Source: Saccharolobus caldissimus (GTDB lineage: Archaea > Thermoproteota > Thermoprotei_A > Sulfolobales > Sulfolobaceae). From it: a stretch of DNA of 64,000 nucleotides. The notes under the pieces were generated by a model that did not search any database, was not told where the DNA came from, and worked only from the letters and a program-made list of their open reading frames with translations. The translations under genes were made by a program, and so were the position numbers. Below are positions 9,774-19,018 of this stretch, one piece after another (within the stretch, counting starts at the first letter, position 1; each line of letters starts with the position of its first letter). The DNA lies in assembly GCF_020886315.1 (NCBI RefSeq), contig NZ_AP025226.1, positions 1,948,001-2,012,000 on the forward strand. Reading direction: 5' to 3'.

Positions 9774-11738
9774 ATGATTTGGATAGAGGACGAAGAAGGT
9801 AAGAGGTATAAATGCGACTATAATGGGAATTGTGAGAATTTGGCCTTAGTTAGGGTTAATAGCAAGGAGTATGAAGGCGGAAGGATATTAAGTATAGAGG
9901 CAAAATCTATGGTTAAACTATCAAAATTTCCTATAGAAATGGAATTAAATATTAATTATGAAAGAGTACTCTCCTTAACTTCGCAGCAAATTTATTCCGA
10001 AATTTACGGTAAGGCTTTTACGTATTATAATCAATTAGCATTAGATGAAAAACCCTTAACTGAACCTCCTAAAGAAATAAAGTATGAAATAAAACAATTG
10101 GAGCATGATAAGTATATAAGAACATATCCCTGCTGGTTATATCTTGTGTTCGGAAATATCCCAGACTATACCGTCTTCTCTCTCTTAGAAAATGGAGGTA
10201 AATATACAGCTCTATTTACACTCTCACATAATGATGTTACTGCGTATTTATTCTCAAAAAATAAGATAAAGATTTACACTGGATATAATACGGATACTAT
10301 AAAGGAGAGTTATTTTCTATCAATGGGATTTTCAGAGGATCCTTATAAGGCTATAGAAAACGCTATTAGTATAGCGTCTAAGAGTTTGTTAAGTTTTAGA
10401 CTGAGGAAAGAAAAGGAAATTCCTAATAAATTATTAAGGGGATTGGGATGGTGTAGTTGGAACGCTCTTTTAACTAGGGACTTAAGTGAGGAGAACGTAA
10501 TAAGAATTGTTAAAGGTTTGATTGAAAGAGGGATTAAGATAAGTTGGGTTATAATTGATGACGGCTGGCAAGATCAAACTCCGGATAAGGCATTAAAAAG
10601 TTTAAAGCCCTCTGTTAATAAATTCCCTAATGGTTTTAAGACGGTTATAAGTTCTTTAAAATCGCTTGGAGTAAAATATGTGGGATTGTGGCATACTATT
10701 AACGCTCATTGGGGTGGTATGACATATGATTTCTTAAAGTCGAATAACGTTAAAGGGCATTTCAGTGCTTTCTTGAGTAGTTACGTTCCCCCTCCTTCTC
10801 TGGATGATGCGATAGACTTCTATATGAAATTTGATGGAAATATTCTCAGAGAAGGTTTTGATTTCGTGAAAGTAGATAATCAGTGGGTTCTGCATGCTAT
10901 ATACGATGGTTTTCCGATAGGTAAGGTAAGTAGGGATTTACAATTTGCCTTGCAGATAGTGCTGGGTAATAACATTATAAATTGTATGTCAATGACTCCC
11001 GAGAATTACTGTAATTACTTCTACAGTAACTTAATGAGGAACTCCATAGATTACGTTCCCTTTTGGAAGGAAGGTGCTAAGTTACATCTCTTATTTAATG
11101 CGTACAATTCCTTAGTTACATCACAAATAACGTATCCCGATTACGATATGTTTATCTCCTACGACCCTTATGCCGAAGTTCATTTAATAGCTAGGGTATT
11201 TAGTGGAGGTCCAATATATATCACTGATAGACATCCAGAAAAAACTAACTTAGAATTGTTAAAATTAATATTACTTCCGAATGGAGAGGTAGTTAGAGTA
11301 GATGAGCCAGGAATGATAACTCCCGATATATTGTTTAAGAATCCTTTAACAGATAAGGTTTTGTTAAAAATAAAAAGTAAAGTTAAGGGTTATGATGCTA
11401 TAGCGTTCTTTAATCTTAACTCTGAAGAGGTAGAAGAAGTATTTGATGTTAAGGACAATTGGTATTATAAAGTACTTTCAAAGGAATTAGGCAAGGGAAA
11501 TTTAAGGATTAAGTTAAAGGAATTGAAAGCTGAGATTGTAATAATTTTACCTAAAGGTAAGTCGGTAATTGGATTGAAGGAGTTTCTATTGCCACCTTAT
11601 GCCGTGGAAATTATAAACGATAAAATAATAGTATCTAAAGCGGATGGTACGCTATTATATATAAAGGACTCTAAGTTAGAGGAGATTAAAGTTAGGGAAG
11701 GTCAAGAAGTTAAAATTGACATTCTTCAAGGAGTTTAG
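9774..11738 (+). CDS. galS: Alpha-galactosidase, GH36 GalS type
   Basis: A 654-aa retaining glycoside hydrolase of the GH36 raffinose-synthase-like branch. It has a beta-rich N-terminal domain (about 1-220), a TIM barrel beginning at LGWCSWN (224-230) with IIDDGWQD (260-267), and a C-terminal beta domain. The expected nucleophile is Asp368 in FVKVDNQ and the acid/base Asp426 in NSIDYVP. These match, with a one-residue offset, the catalytic Asp367 and Asp425 I recall for the characterised GalS of S. solfataricus. The enzyme hydrolyses alpha-1,6-galactosides such as raffinose and melibiose. No signal peptide is seen, so it is cytoplasmic. Its last 29 bp overlap the convergent HD-domain gene. 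Confidence 0.9.
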   Translation: MIWIEDEEGKRYKCDYNGNCENLALVRVNSKEYEGGRILSIEAKSMVKLSKFPIEMELNINYERVLSLTSQQIYSEIYGKAFTYYNQLALDEKPLTEPPKEIKYEIKQLEHDKYIRTYPCWLYLVFGNIPDYTVFSLLENGGKYTALFTLSHNDVTAYLFSKNKIKIYTGYNTDTIKESYFLSMGFSEDPYKAIENAISIASKSLLSFRLRKEKEIPNKLLRGLGWCSWNALLTRDLSEENVIRIVKGLIERGIKISWVIIDDGWQDQTPDKALKSLKPSVNKFPNGFKTVISSLKSLGVKYVGLWHTINAHWGGMTYDFLKSNNVKGHFSAFLSSYVPPPSLDDAIDFYMKFDGNILREGFDFVKVDNQWVLHAIYDGFPIGKVSRDLQFALQIVLGNNIINCMSMTPENYCNYFYSNLMRNSIDYVPFWKEGAKLHLLFNAYNSLVTSQITYPDYDMFISYDPYAEVHLIARVFSGGPIYITDRHPEKTNLELLKLILLPNGEVVRVDEPGMITPDILFKNPLTDKVLLKIKSKVKGYDAIAFFNLNSEEVEEVFDVKDNWYYKVLSKELGKGNLRIKLKELKAEIVIILPKGKSVIGLKEFLLPPYAVEIINDKIIVSKADGTLLYIKDSKLEEIKVREGQEVKIDILQGV

Positions 11739-12933
11739 TTAGCTTCGATACTTCATTTTCTGCCTTTTCGTGATATCCTATTATACCTTTTTTTATGCTC
11801 TTTAAGGACGATACTATTGACGATACACTGCTTAGTGGTTTGATCTCGTCGTCATAGTATACAAAGATTTCATCCTCACTATATGGTACGTCGTAGAAAT
11901 CGTGATATATTACTAGCCCTTCTGTCTCCCTCATTACTCTATTTATCTCACTTCTTCTCTTTTCCATATACTCATAGCAATTTCCTATTATGTCCTTTTT
12001 TATCCTTTTGAAGCCTTTTCTGTATATTACCGCCTCATAGAACTCCTTTCCAGCCTCTTCTAATTTAGATAGTATTAAGAAGTCTGTCAATTTTAGGTAA
12101 TTTTCAGGAGATATTTGTGGTATAGAACTTTTTTTGATTAATTTCACTATTGCATGAGATAATATAGCATTATATAAGCCCACCACACTATGAAAGTATA
12201 CAGTCTCATACATATACATTCTAGCTAATAGGAACTGTTCTATTACTGGTATTGCTTTTTTTAGTACTATAAGTTTATCATCGACGTAAATTAGGGATCT
12301 TTTAAGCCTCTCAATGTCGAAATTGCCGTATCCTACACCTGCAAAATATGAATCCCTTAATAAGTAATCCCCTCTATCAGCGTCTATAGCGTTAGATATT
12401 ATTAAGGAAGCGAACCTTTCCTCCTTTGTTTTCGGGGTTGATGATATTACCCTTTGAACGAAGTTCACAGTATCATATCTCTTAGAGAACTTATCAAGGT
12501 AGTTTGATAGATATTGATCTATTATCTTATTTCCGAAGATCACGTGTGTTTTCTTACCGTAATATTCAACGCTCAAACCGTAAATTTCTTTAGCTAGAGA
12601 TAACACGTTCTCAAAGGTATGGGAAAAGGGTAGATGTCCAATATCGTGTAGTAAGCCGGCTAAGGAAATCAGATCTAAAAAATCGTTGTCTATGAAACTT
12701 ACATCACTGAACTCCTCTGAGTTTAATTTGACGTATTTCGTTAGTTCTTTAGCTAAGTGCATAACTCCTAAGCTATGTTCGAATCTGGTATGGGTCATAC
12801 CGGGATATACTAAATATGCAAGACCGGTTTGAGAAATGTATCTAAGTCTTTGAAATATTTCTGTTGAAATTATTGGTAGAATTTTGTCCTCAATCTCTAT
12901 GTATCCGTGTATAGGGTCTCTTATAATTTTCAT
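11710..12933 (-). CDS. HD-domain phosphohydrolase (dNTPase-like)
   Basis: A 407-aa protein of the HD superfamily. It starts [14 protein letters not shown], typical of the YdhJ/SAMHD1-like branch, with metal-ligand motifs TRFEHSLGV (His53), LLHDIGH (His96-Asp97) and a later Asp in [17 protein letters not shown]. Relatives are dNTP triphosphohydrolases or nucleotide phosphohydrolases; the exact nucleotide is not evident. Its 3' end overlaps the 3' end of galS by 29 bp (tail to tail), so transcripts of the two must be mutually antisense there. The IS1-family element is inserted 37 bp upstream of its start codon and could affect its promoter. Confidence 0.85.
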   Translation of the reverse strand: MKIIRDPIHGYIEIEDKILPIISTEIFQRLRYISQTGLAYLVYPGMTHTRFEHSLGVMHLAKELTKYVKLNSEEFSDVSFIDNDFLDLISLAGLLHDIGHLPFSHTFENVLSLAKEIYGLSVEYYGKKTHVIFGNKIIDQYLSNYLDKFSKRYDTVNFVQRVISSTPKTKEERFASLIISNAIDADRGDYLLRDSYFAGVGYGNFDIERLKRSLIYVDDKLIVLKKAIPVIEQFLLARMYMYETVYFHSVVGLYNAILSHAIVKLIKKSSIPQISPENYLKLTDFLILSKLEEAGKEFYEAVIYRKGFKRIKKDIIGNCYEYMEKRRSEINRVMRETEGLVIYHDFYDVPYSEDEIFVYYDDEIKPLSSVSSIVSSLKSIKKGIIGYHEKAENEVSKLTKLLEECQF

Positions 12934-12970
12934 TATGTTAATTCTATAAAGGGACTTTTATTTATTATTA

Positions 12971-13008
12971 GAGTGTGGAGATAGTGTCGTCATTAGGGTA
13001 TAAATTCT
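12971..13008 (+). repeat. Left terminal inverted repeat of the IS1-family element
   Basis: These 38 bp are the exact reverse complement of 13747-13784. The right copy overlaps the last codons and stop of the transposase gene, so the terminal repeat is partly coding. Confidence 0.95.
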
Positions 13009-13027
13009 TGTATTACGAGTATTACTT

Positions 13028-13762
13028 ATGGGTAGGAAGCCTGTATTTAGGCAAGACTTAACTTGTCCTTCTTGTGGTAGTCATCATGTTGTTAAGTGTG
13101 GTAAGTCTTGGGGTAGGCAGAAGTTTTTGTGTAGGGATTGTGGTAAGCGTTTTTTGGGTGATGCTTCTAGGCATCATTATCATAAGAGGGTTAAGGAGGA
13201 GGCTTTAAGAATGTATGCTAATGGTATGAGTATGAGGGCTATTTCTAGGGTTCTTAACGTACCTTTGGGTACTGTTTTCACTTGGGTTAAGCGTTATGGT
13301 GGGAGGAAGTATGAGAAGCTAGTTGACTTATGGAATAAGGCTAAAGAGTTTGTTAAGGGTAAGGTTGTTACTAAGGTTGTTGATGAGATGTGGACGTACT
13401 TGTACAGAAACACTAGGGCTTTCTACAAGTGGGTCTTCACTTGTTACGTTTTCACGAGTCTTGGACTCTACCTAGTTTACTCTGTTGGTGATAGGGATGA
13501 GAATACTTTCAGTGAGATTAAAATGTACTTACCGGATGAGGGTAGGTGGGTGAGTGATGATTACAACGTTTACTTTTGGTTAAAGGATCACACGATTGTC
13601 TCACCCGTTAACCCCAACGAGGGGCTACATTCCTCACTAAGGGATAGGCTTGTACGCTTTAAGAGGGCAACAAAGGCAGTGAATAGGAGCATAAGCATGA
13701 TAAAGTACTCCATAGCACTAGTCTTATGGGAGAGAAGACTAATCCCAGAATTTATACCCTAA
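13028..13762 (+). CDS. IS1-family transposase
   Basis: A 244-aa transposase encoded as one uninterrupted frame, as in archaeal IS1 relatives (bacterial IS1 uses a frameshift). It has an N-terminal zinc ribbon (CPSCGSHHVVKC ... CRDCGKRF, about residues 14-40), a helix-turn-helix (MSMRAISRVLNVPLGTVFTWVKRYG, about 76-100) and a DDE-type core with Asp in VVDEMWTY (about 119), Asp in VSDDYNVY and the C-terminal NEGLHSSLRDR...RFKRATKAVNRS signature. Codons are strongly T/G-ending, unlike neighbouring host genes. It lies wholly inside the inverted repeats. Confidence 0.93.
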   Translation: MGRKPVFRQDLTCPSCGSHHVVKCGKSWGRQKFLCRDCGKRFLGDASRHHYHKRVKEEALRMYANGMSMRAISRVLNVPLGTVFTWVKRYGGRKYEKLVDLWNKAKEFVKGKVVTKVVDEMWTYLYRNTRAFYKWVFTCYVFTSLGLYLVYSVGDRDENTFSEIKMYLPDEGRWVSDDYNVYFWLKDHTIVSPVNPNEGLHSSLRDRLVRFKRATKAVNRSISMIKYSIALVLWERRLIPEFIP

Positions 13763-13784
13763 TGACGACACTATCTCCACACTC
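13747..13784 (-). repeat. Right terminal inverted repeat of the IS1-family element
   Basis: Reverse complement of 12971-13008. It contains the transposase stop codon at 13760-13762, and the adjoining target repeat TATTATTA begins at 13785. Confidence 0.95.
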
Positions 13785-13898
13785 TATTATTAATAAGTAC
13801 TTACTTTAACGGTTCTTCATGAACAATTTAAAGAAAGAGATTATTAGCATTTTATTTATCTATGAGTAAAAATATTCAAAGGGCTAATCTTTTTTATC

Positions 13899-15254
13899 GT
13901 GAACGATAAACTTTCACTCATGGAAAGAATTGGAGAGATATTACCTAATTTTCCGAGAGACGTGGTGAGGACTGTAATTCAATTACTCACACTTGACGCT
14001 TGGCATAGGCTTGATAGAGATGTAAGTTTCTTTCAATTAGGTATTGGAATTGGTAGGGTGATAGAGAAAGTGGATTCCGAGACTTTGAAAATTATAGTAG
14101 ATTCCTGTGAGTATTATCAAAGTTTATGTAAGGGAATAGCAAAGGGGATGGAAGGAAATGAGGTAAATAAGGATTTATTAATTTATTTAGGCAATTTAAG
14201 CCCTATTATGGCTAGAGAGATTTTAGCTAATTTAGATCTCTCCAAGTATCCTGAAGTTATAAAAGCATTAGCCAATAACGTCTCCTCTTTAAAGCATTTG
14301 CCTAACGTTGGAAGTAATATTGCTAGACAAATAGATAAAATACCATTTGAAATTAGAAGACAGATAATTAATATACTAAAGGAAAACACGATGTTTCTTT
14401 ACGAGTTTTTACAGACTATAAATCTAAGTAAAATAGACGATATTGAACAGTTCGTTGGTAAAAATAAGGAAATAGATGAGATAATAGGTTATAAATTAAA
14501 CGAGGTGAATGATAAAATGAAGGAGAAGTTACTGAGTTTTCCAAGCATAGCAATAGGTGTAGGTAAGGGTTTTCAGAACTTATCGTATTATTGGAAGAGA
14601 AGGGTAATTGATAAAGTTATGCAGGATAAGCAGTTCGCTAAGGGCTTTTTATCGTCCATAGATTTCACATTTTTAGAGGATGAGTTCGTTCATAAATTAA
14701 TAGAAATAGGGATGAGTGATGAAGAGTTGGCTAGAGTATTAGGAAGGAATTTAGGTGATTCTTTTCCATCACTCGCTGAAGATTTAAAAACATTAGCAAT
14801 AAATATGGCTGAAAAGAACAGTTCTTTCGCTTACGGTTTAGGTGAGGGGATAAGTGAATCCGTAGGTAGTTTTGTTGGTTTTATTAGGGGTAAAGTATAC
14901 GAGCTTAAAAAAGAGGATCAAGAGAGGATTTTAAATTTAGCCTTTCAATCAGAGCAGTTCGCTAAGGGTTTATTCAGTAATTTTAATGCTTTATTCTTCT
15001 TTGAAAATAGGGACAAAATATTGTCTTTAGTGATGAAATATTCTGAATATTTACCGATTTTTATTGAGCAAATAAGTAGAAGGATCAATGACTTTGATCT
15101 ATCAAAACTTTTATCCCTAAAGGGTAAAGTAGCGTATGAGCTGGGAAGAATATTATGTAGAAGTTTTATATATTTAAGTAAGGAAAATAGGGAGTTAGTA
15201 TTAAATTGGCTAGATAAAAATATAGAATTGAAAGAAGGATTTTTACAGTGTTAG
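13899..15254 (+). CDS. Helical repeat protein of unknown function
   Basis: A 451-aa, almost fully helical soluble protein starting at GTG. It contains internal repeats of roughly 35-80 residues, best seen as IGVGKGFQNL...DKQFAKGFLSS and YGLGEGISES...SEQFAKGLFSN, which share a GxGxG-F ... QFAKGF pattern. This suggests a HEAT-like or other alpha-solenoid fold, perhaps a scaffold. There is no signal peptide or membrane segment and I recognise no enzyme motif. It probably belongs to a Sulfolobales-specific family. The IS1 element lies 114 bp upstream, so its native promoter is probably the short 13793-13898 spacer. Confidence 0.7.
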   Translation: MNDKLSLMERIGEILPNFPRDVVRTVIQLLTLDAWHRLDRDVSFFQLGIGIGRVIEKVDSETLKIIVDSCEYYQSLCKGIAKGMEGNEVNKDLLIYLGNLSPIMAREILANLDLSKYPEVIKALANNVSSLKHLPNVGSNIARQIDKIPFEIRRQIINILKENTMFLYEFLQTINLSKIDDIEQFVGKNKEIDEIIGYKLNEVNDKMKEKLLSFPSIAIGVGKGFQNLSYYWKRRVIDKVMQDKQFAKGFLSSIDFTFLEDEFVHKLIEIGMSDEELARVLGRNLGDSFPSLAEDLKTLAINMAEKNSSFAYGLGEGISESVGSFVGFIRGKVYELKKEDQERILNLAFQSEQFAKGLFSNFNALFFFENRDKILSLVMKYSEYLPIFIEQISRRINDFDLSKLLSLKGKVAYELGRILCRSFIYLSKENRELVLNWLDKNIELKEGFLQC

Positions 15255-15415
15255 AGGATCAATTACCAGTAATTTGTTGTTTTAATTTTTGTGTACTACT
15301 TAACGGAAAATCCTATAACTACGCTATAATTCCTTTTGGGAAGAAATGAATGTTACTAAAAATTTTATTTATAATCTAGAAAAAATAGAAATAGTAAATT
15401 ATAAATAATTAAAAT

Positions 15416-16717
15416 TTATTCCATTTCCTTTCCTTTAGTTTCCTTAAGGACAGCGAGAGCTGATAAGGATATTGTAAAATATATAGCAAATACTAATGCA
15501 AATAGCCACCAATTTGTTAAGTATCTTTCACCTACTAAAGCCGCTACGATTAATGGGGCTAATCCGCCTGCAAAAGGTGCCGCCATATGGTAGCTTAATC
15601 CAGTTCCAGAATATCTATACTTAGTAGGGAAATTCTCTGCGAAGAACGCGGGTATAATAGCGTAAGAACCTAAAACCGCTATAGTCATTAATAGCTGTGC
15701 TAATAAAATTAGTAAGAAGTTTTCCTTTAAAAGCAAAAGGACGTAAGGAAAGCTGAAAACCAGTCCAAGCCCAAAAGCGGCCATCATTCCGATTCTTCTT
15801 CCAATTCTATCTGCTAATAGCCCAAAAATTATTATTATAAATATTCCAATTAATGAAGATATTGTAACACTGAGTAAAGCTAGATTCCTTGAGAAATGTA
15901 ACCCTATTAGGAAGTCTACAGAGTATACGGAATATAAATAAAAGCCTGCATTTTGTGCAGCCCATGAAGCTGCTAATAAGAGAATTCTAGACCAGTATTT
16001 TCTCCAAACCTCTATGGAAGGTATTTTTGATATCTCACCCTTATATATTAAACTCTCAAATAAAGGACTTTCCAGTAACGCTAATCTTATTATTATACCT
16101 ACTATAGCTGCAACAGCACCAATCCAAAACGCTATCCTCCATCCTAAATTAAATAAGTTTAAGGGCGAATTCTCTGGGAATGATGCGAATAATCCTAGTA
16201 TACCTGAAGCCCATAGCAGTCCTATAGGAACTCCTTGTTGAACCCAACTTCCCCAAAAAGCCCTCCACTTAGATTTAGCGGCATATTCAGTTAGCCATGT
16301 TGTAGCACCACCCCATTCTCCTCCTACTCCTATACCTTGTAAAATTCTAGAAACTGTAGCTATAGCTAAGGATCCAAAACCTAATACTCTATATCCAGGT
16401 AATAAACCTATTATACCAGTTCCAATTCCCATTAGTATTAGATCCCAGAGTAGACCAGTCCTTCTCCCTAATTTATCGCCTAAATGACCGAAAATCATAG
16501 CACCTACTGGTCTAGCTACAAATCCCACTGCATATGTAGATAGGGATATTAGCAATGCTGTTAATGGGGAGTAAAATGGTGGAAAGAACAGTTTAGGGAA
16601 TATTAAAGACGCAGCGTAACCATAGAGGAAGAAATCATACCACTCTATTGTGGTACCTAATGACGTACCTACAGCTACTTTTACTACCTGTGTCGTGCTT
16701 ATTGCCTTACCTCCCAT
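15416..16717 (-). CDS. MFS transporter, metabolite:H+ symporter type
   Basis: A 433-aa membrane protein with 12 predicted helices. The N-terminal signature SLGTTIEWYDFFLYGYAASL and the loop motif GHLGDKLGRRTGL are typical of the metabolite:H+ symporter family (KgtP, ProP, ShiA and relatives), which import organic acids or other small metabolites with protons. RILQGIGVGGEWGGA is the family's helix 4 region. The substrate cannot be told. It is a single gene with AT-rich spacers on both sides and no obvious operon partners. Confidence 0.88.
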   Translation of the reverse strand: MGGKAISTTQVVKVAVGTSLGTTIEWYDFFLYGYAASLIFPKLFFPPFYSPLTALLISLSTYAVGFVARPVGAMIFGHLGDKLGRRTGLLWDLILMGIGTGIIGLLPGYRVLGFGSLAIATVSRILQGIGVGGEWGGATTWLTEYAAKSKWRAFWGSWVQQGVPIGLLWASGILGLFASFPENSPLNLFNLGWRIAFWIGAVAAIVGIIIRLALLESPLFESLIYKGEISKIPSIEVWRKYWSRILLLAASWAAQNAGFYLYSVYSVDFLIGLHFSRNLALLSVTISSLIGIFIIIIFGLLADRIGRRIGMMAAFGLGLVFSFPYVLLLLKENFLLILLAQLLMTIAVLGSYAIIPAFFAENFPTKYRYSGTGLSYHMAAPFAGGLAPLIVAALVGERYLTNWWLFALVFAIYFTISLSALAVLKETKGKEME

Positions 16718-17029
16718 ACTAAAAAATATCCTTATCTGATAAATAAAGTTTACTTATAGCATAAATATATTATCATAGAATTATGTTTTAAACAAATATA
16801 GGAGATTACATATGAATTATAATCTCTTTTAAAGTATATTTATTCTTATACTATAACTTTATATCTAATTGCGTATTTTAAAATCAATGTAATGCTCATT
16901 ATACGTTAGTTGAAAGATTTTTAGATATTCTAAATCATAATTATACTTTAAACAAATATTTAATCTATTCAGCAAATATAAATAAATCATAATTAAATAT
17001 TAAAAATGTAAATGTAAAATTACTGTTTA
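16718..17029. other. AT-rich intergenic region, no gene seen
   Basis: This 312-bp, very AT-rich spacer lies upstream of the minus-strand MFS gene. TTTTAAAGTATA and ACTTTAAACAAATAT-like stretches occur twice (about 16785-16800 and 16948-16965: ATGTTTTAAACAAATAT and ATACTTTAAACAAATAT), a short imperfect repeat that might be regulatory. No coding frame is convincing. Confidence 0.45.
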
Positions 17030-17299
17030 CTATATATATTCCAGTTTTATTATTGTTTTGCTTTTTAGGTTTATTATGTATAATTCTCCTTTTTCATTTA
17101 CTGCATCACATTCCTCCCTTTCCTTATAGCATTTTATCCATATTCCGTTTATGTTTTTACCTTCTTTTACCGTTGTTTTTGATATTGATTGAAATGTATT
17201 ACTTTCCGTAAAGTCTCTTGCTTTTCTTATGCTCAGTTTGAATCCCTTTATTGTTGGGTTTTCTATTATTTCCCTTATCTCCTCAACCCTTATATTCAT
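17030..17299 (-). CDS. Small protein of unknown function
   Basis: An 89-aa soluble protein of mixed alpha/beta pattern with two cysteines (KCYKEREEC near residues 57-63). It begins MNIRVEEIREIIENP and ends in a beta-rich tail. I recognise no family. It lies alone between a long AT-rich spacer and a mobile-element graveyard. The normal ATG and protein-like composition favour a real gene, but expression is unproven. Confidence 0.5.
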   Translation of the reverse strand: MNIRVEEIREIIENPTIKGFKLSIRKARDFTESNTFQSISKTTVKEGKNINGIWIKCYKEREECDAVNEKGELYIINLKSKTIIKLEYI

Positions 17300-18024
17300 T
17301 TCAATTCAATCTTTATATTCTCAACAATTTAAACCTTATCTTGTTTAACATATTTACCTTAAATTATTTAATTGTATTGCATTCTATAAAAGAAGAGAAT
17401 TATATATAGCATTTTATCTATATTAAGATAATATTTAAATTAATTATAAAGATGGAATTAGTTAATTGAGAGGATTAGAGAGTTCAGCCTTCATCGTGAT
17501 TATTAATCGCTCGTTCTCATAACTCCTTATCCCTCCTCAAACCTAGGACTAAGCAGAGTGATGATAGTGATTCCACTCTGATATGATTAGGGGTAATAAG
17601 TGTTTGCATAGCTTCTGTATAAAATAAAAACTTTTCGTTAAAATCGAGCATAATCTACACTACTTATGCAAGTCATGAAACCTGCTTTACTCACTAGCGT
17701 CAAATGGTTTATTATAATTATAATACAGTTAATTTATCTTTTATAATATATCTATTCTCGCAACTGGGGCCTTCATGTATACTCACCCTTATTCGGGCTT
17801 TTTGCCCAACTTTCGGTTCGAATTGGAGACGATCAAGCTACCGTCCGGGCTTTAAGCCCAAGGACTTTCACGGCCTGTATCCCCAGTCAGATCTGTATTA
17901 CATAGATCTAACTAATACGTTTTATATAAGAGGCTAAGCAGTGGGGCCTTCTTATCTAAGACACAATTCATTGGATGAAAAGCATTTAAAGTGAGAGTTG
18001 AAGAATATTAGATTGGTGAAGCAG
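17300..18024. other. Gene-poor region with mobile-element remnants
   Basis: This 725-bp stretch without a convincing gene begins AT-rich (17300-17460). It has a moderately GC-rich part at 17475-17620 containing a small hairpin (CAGAGTG at 17554-17560 with CACTCTG at 17574-17580). It then holds the structured segment 17763-17950 described separately. A 77-codon frame across 17704-17937 follows the structured segment and is not judged to be a gene. Confidence 0.5.
17763..17950 (-). mobile_element. Possible remnant of an IS200/IS605-type (TnpB) element end
   Basis: This is a GC-rich island in AT-rich surroundings. Read on the minus strand it holds two GGGCTT/AAGCCC-type hairpins (around 17792-17808 and 17847-17861) and ends in GAAGGCCCCA. 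A near copy of that end (GAAGGCCCCACTGC) occurs again at about 17940-17955. The minus strand also has short protein-like stretches interrupted by stops (for example LGLKPGR, stop, LDRLQFEPK). This pattern resembles the structured right end, which encodes the guide RNA scaffold, of TnpB-bearing elements of Sulfolobus. No transposase or TnpB gene remains. The assignment is tentative and rests on pattern memory. Confidence 0.3.
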
Positions 18025-18174
18025 ATGGCTAAAGTTGAGGAAGGAGAAATAATTTTAGAGACCGAGGAGGAAGTTAATAATTTGATTGAGGCTATAAGGA
18101 AGGAAAAAGTTGATTATGAGTTAATTAAAAAAGCCTTAAGGTTTAGAGGAAAAAGTCTTGTATCTAATCTCTAG
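18025..18174 (+). CDS. Small acidic helical protein, possible antitoxin-like
   Basis: A 49-aa frame from ATG 18025 (an in-frame GTG at 18016 is possible), starting MAKVEEGEIILETEEEVNNL and ending in a basic tail (KKALRFRGKSLVSNL). Its last 39 bp overlap, tail to tail, the end of the GNAT gene on the other strand. The composition (acidic helix then basic C-terminus) looks protein-like and recalls small archaeal antitoxins, but no ribbon-helix-helix or AbrB pattern is certain. An AT-rich promoter (AAGCATTTAAAG near 17980) lies upstream. Confidence 0.4.
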   Translation: MAKVEEGEIILETEEEVNNLIEAIRKEKVDYELIKKALRFRGKSLVSNL

Positions 18175-18759
18175 AACGTTTTTATAAAGCGAGTAGAAAT
18201 AATTTGCACCCCCGTTCTTATCCTCATAAATTAGCTGAAAACCGAGTTTTCTATAGAAATCTTTTGCACTCCTAGTATAGACTAGGATTCCTATGCAACT
18301 GTTCTCAGCACAGTAGTTTAAAGAGTAGGGAATTACGAATTCTCTGATCAAACTCCTTCCTAGCCCCTTACCTTGATATCTTTTATCTATGCCCAACTGT
18401 CCCAAAAGTATTACGGGTAACTTCTTGAAACTCACGTCAAATTCATGAGGTAAACCTCTCTTATTAAACTCTTCCTTTATTGCCTTCTTAATCTTATCCA
18501 GAAAACCTTCGGCAAATGCGTAAGAATAACTGGAAAATGAAATGAAGCCAGCTAAATCATTATTACAAATCAGCAAAAAAGTATGATTTATGCCAGCTAA
18601 ATAATGTCCTACGGCAAACCTCTTTATGAAGTCGTTTTGTTCCTTTTCTCCGCAATCAAAACTAGCGAGCTTATTTATGAAATATGAGTGAATAGTGTAA
18701 ATATAACAATTGCCTAAAGGAGTAGAAATAGTATCATAAGGCTGAATATTTTTACTCAA
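18136..18759 (-). CDS. GNAT-family acetyltransferase, TacT/AtaT toxin-like
   Basis: A 207-aa GNAT acetyltransferase. Near the N-terminus is the segment LASFDCGEKEQNDFIKRFAVGHY (about residues 32-54), typical of TacT/AtaT-type GNATs that acetylate aminoacyl-tRNA in toxin-antitoxin pairs. The acetyl-CoA loop is QLGIDKRYQGKGLGRSLI (about 128-145), and KDFYRKLGF near 173 is the usual C-terminal motif. Bacterial members are paired with an upstream DUF1778 ribbon-helix-helix antitoxin. None is seen upstream here; the only close small gene is the convergent 18025-18174. It may be an orphan toxin-like enzyme or an ordinary acetyltransferase. Confidence 0.75.
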   Translation of the reverse strand: MSKNIQPYDTISTPLGNCYIYTIHSYFINKLASFDCGEKEQNDFIKRFAVGHYLAGINHTFLLICNNDLAGFISFSSYSYAFAEGFLDKIKKAIKEEFNKRGLPHEFDVSFKKLPVILLGQLGIDKRYQGKGLGRSLIREFVIPYSLNYCAENSCIGILVYTRSAKDFYRKLGFQLIYEDKNGGANYFYSLYKNVLEIRYKTFSSKP

Positions 18760-18819
18760 CTCCTTATCGTATAAATGGTTAATTTAACAGATAAAAATCA
18801 GACGTTTATTCGATACTGC

Positions 18820-18982
18820 TTATATTTTCTCGCCCTCTATTACAGTTAAATTGTCATACTGACTCCTTTTATAGCCCTTCTTACTCATTATCTCTTTCAC
18901 TTCTTCCCAAGAATTAACCCTTAGCTACAATATTCCTATTCTCATCTACTGTTAAGTACTTCTTTATGATCTTAATGTTCTC
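18820..18982 (-). pseudogene. Decayed C-terminal fragment of an unknown small protein
   Basis: Read on the minus strand, KYLTVDENRNIVA in one frame is followed, after a frameshift near 18918, by VNSWEEVKEIMSKKGYKRSQ and a short tail ending EGEKI at a stop at 18820-18822. The two pieces together look like one protein C-terminus broken by a small insertion or deletion, with an upstream stop cutting off the rest. The family is not recognised. Confidence 0.4.
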
Positions 18983-19018
18983 CTACATACGTTATTAAAT
19001 TAAATACGAACTTCCTAG

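Larger units (their letters stand above)
12971..13784 (+). mobile_element. Intact IS1-family insertion sequence (814 bp)
   Basis: The element is bounded by 38-bp perfect terminal inverted repeats (12971-13008 and 13747-13784, beginning GAGTGTGGAGATAGTG) and flanked by an 8-bp direct repeat TATTATTA at 12963-12970 and 13785-13792. It carries one complete 244-aa transposase gene. Perfect ends, a perfect target duplication and an intact gene point to a recent, potentially active insertion. It resembles the Sulfolobus IS1-type elements of the ISC735/ISC796 kind, but the exact element name needs a database search. Confidence 0.93.

Noticed and set aside
17551-17620. Possible C/D-box small RNA (GTGATGA ... 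CTGA ... ATGATTA)
   Set aside because: The second D box is missing and the D'-C' spacing is too short; a 7-bp hairpin explains part of the pattern.
17811-17832. tRNA-like T-loop sequence GGTTCGAATTGG
   Set aside because: No matching acceptor, D or anticodon stems around it; it lies within the mobile-element-like island.
17704-17937. 77-codon open frame on the plus strand
   Set aside because: It follows the structured GC-rich island and has no protein family or normal promoter; it is likely a by-product of the hairpins.
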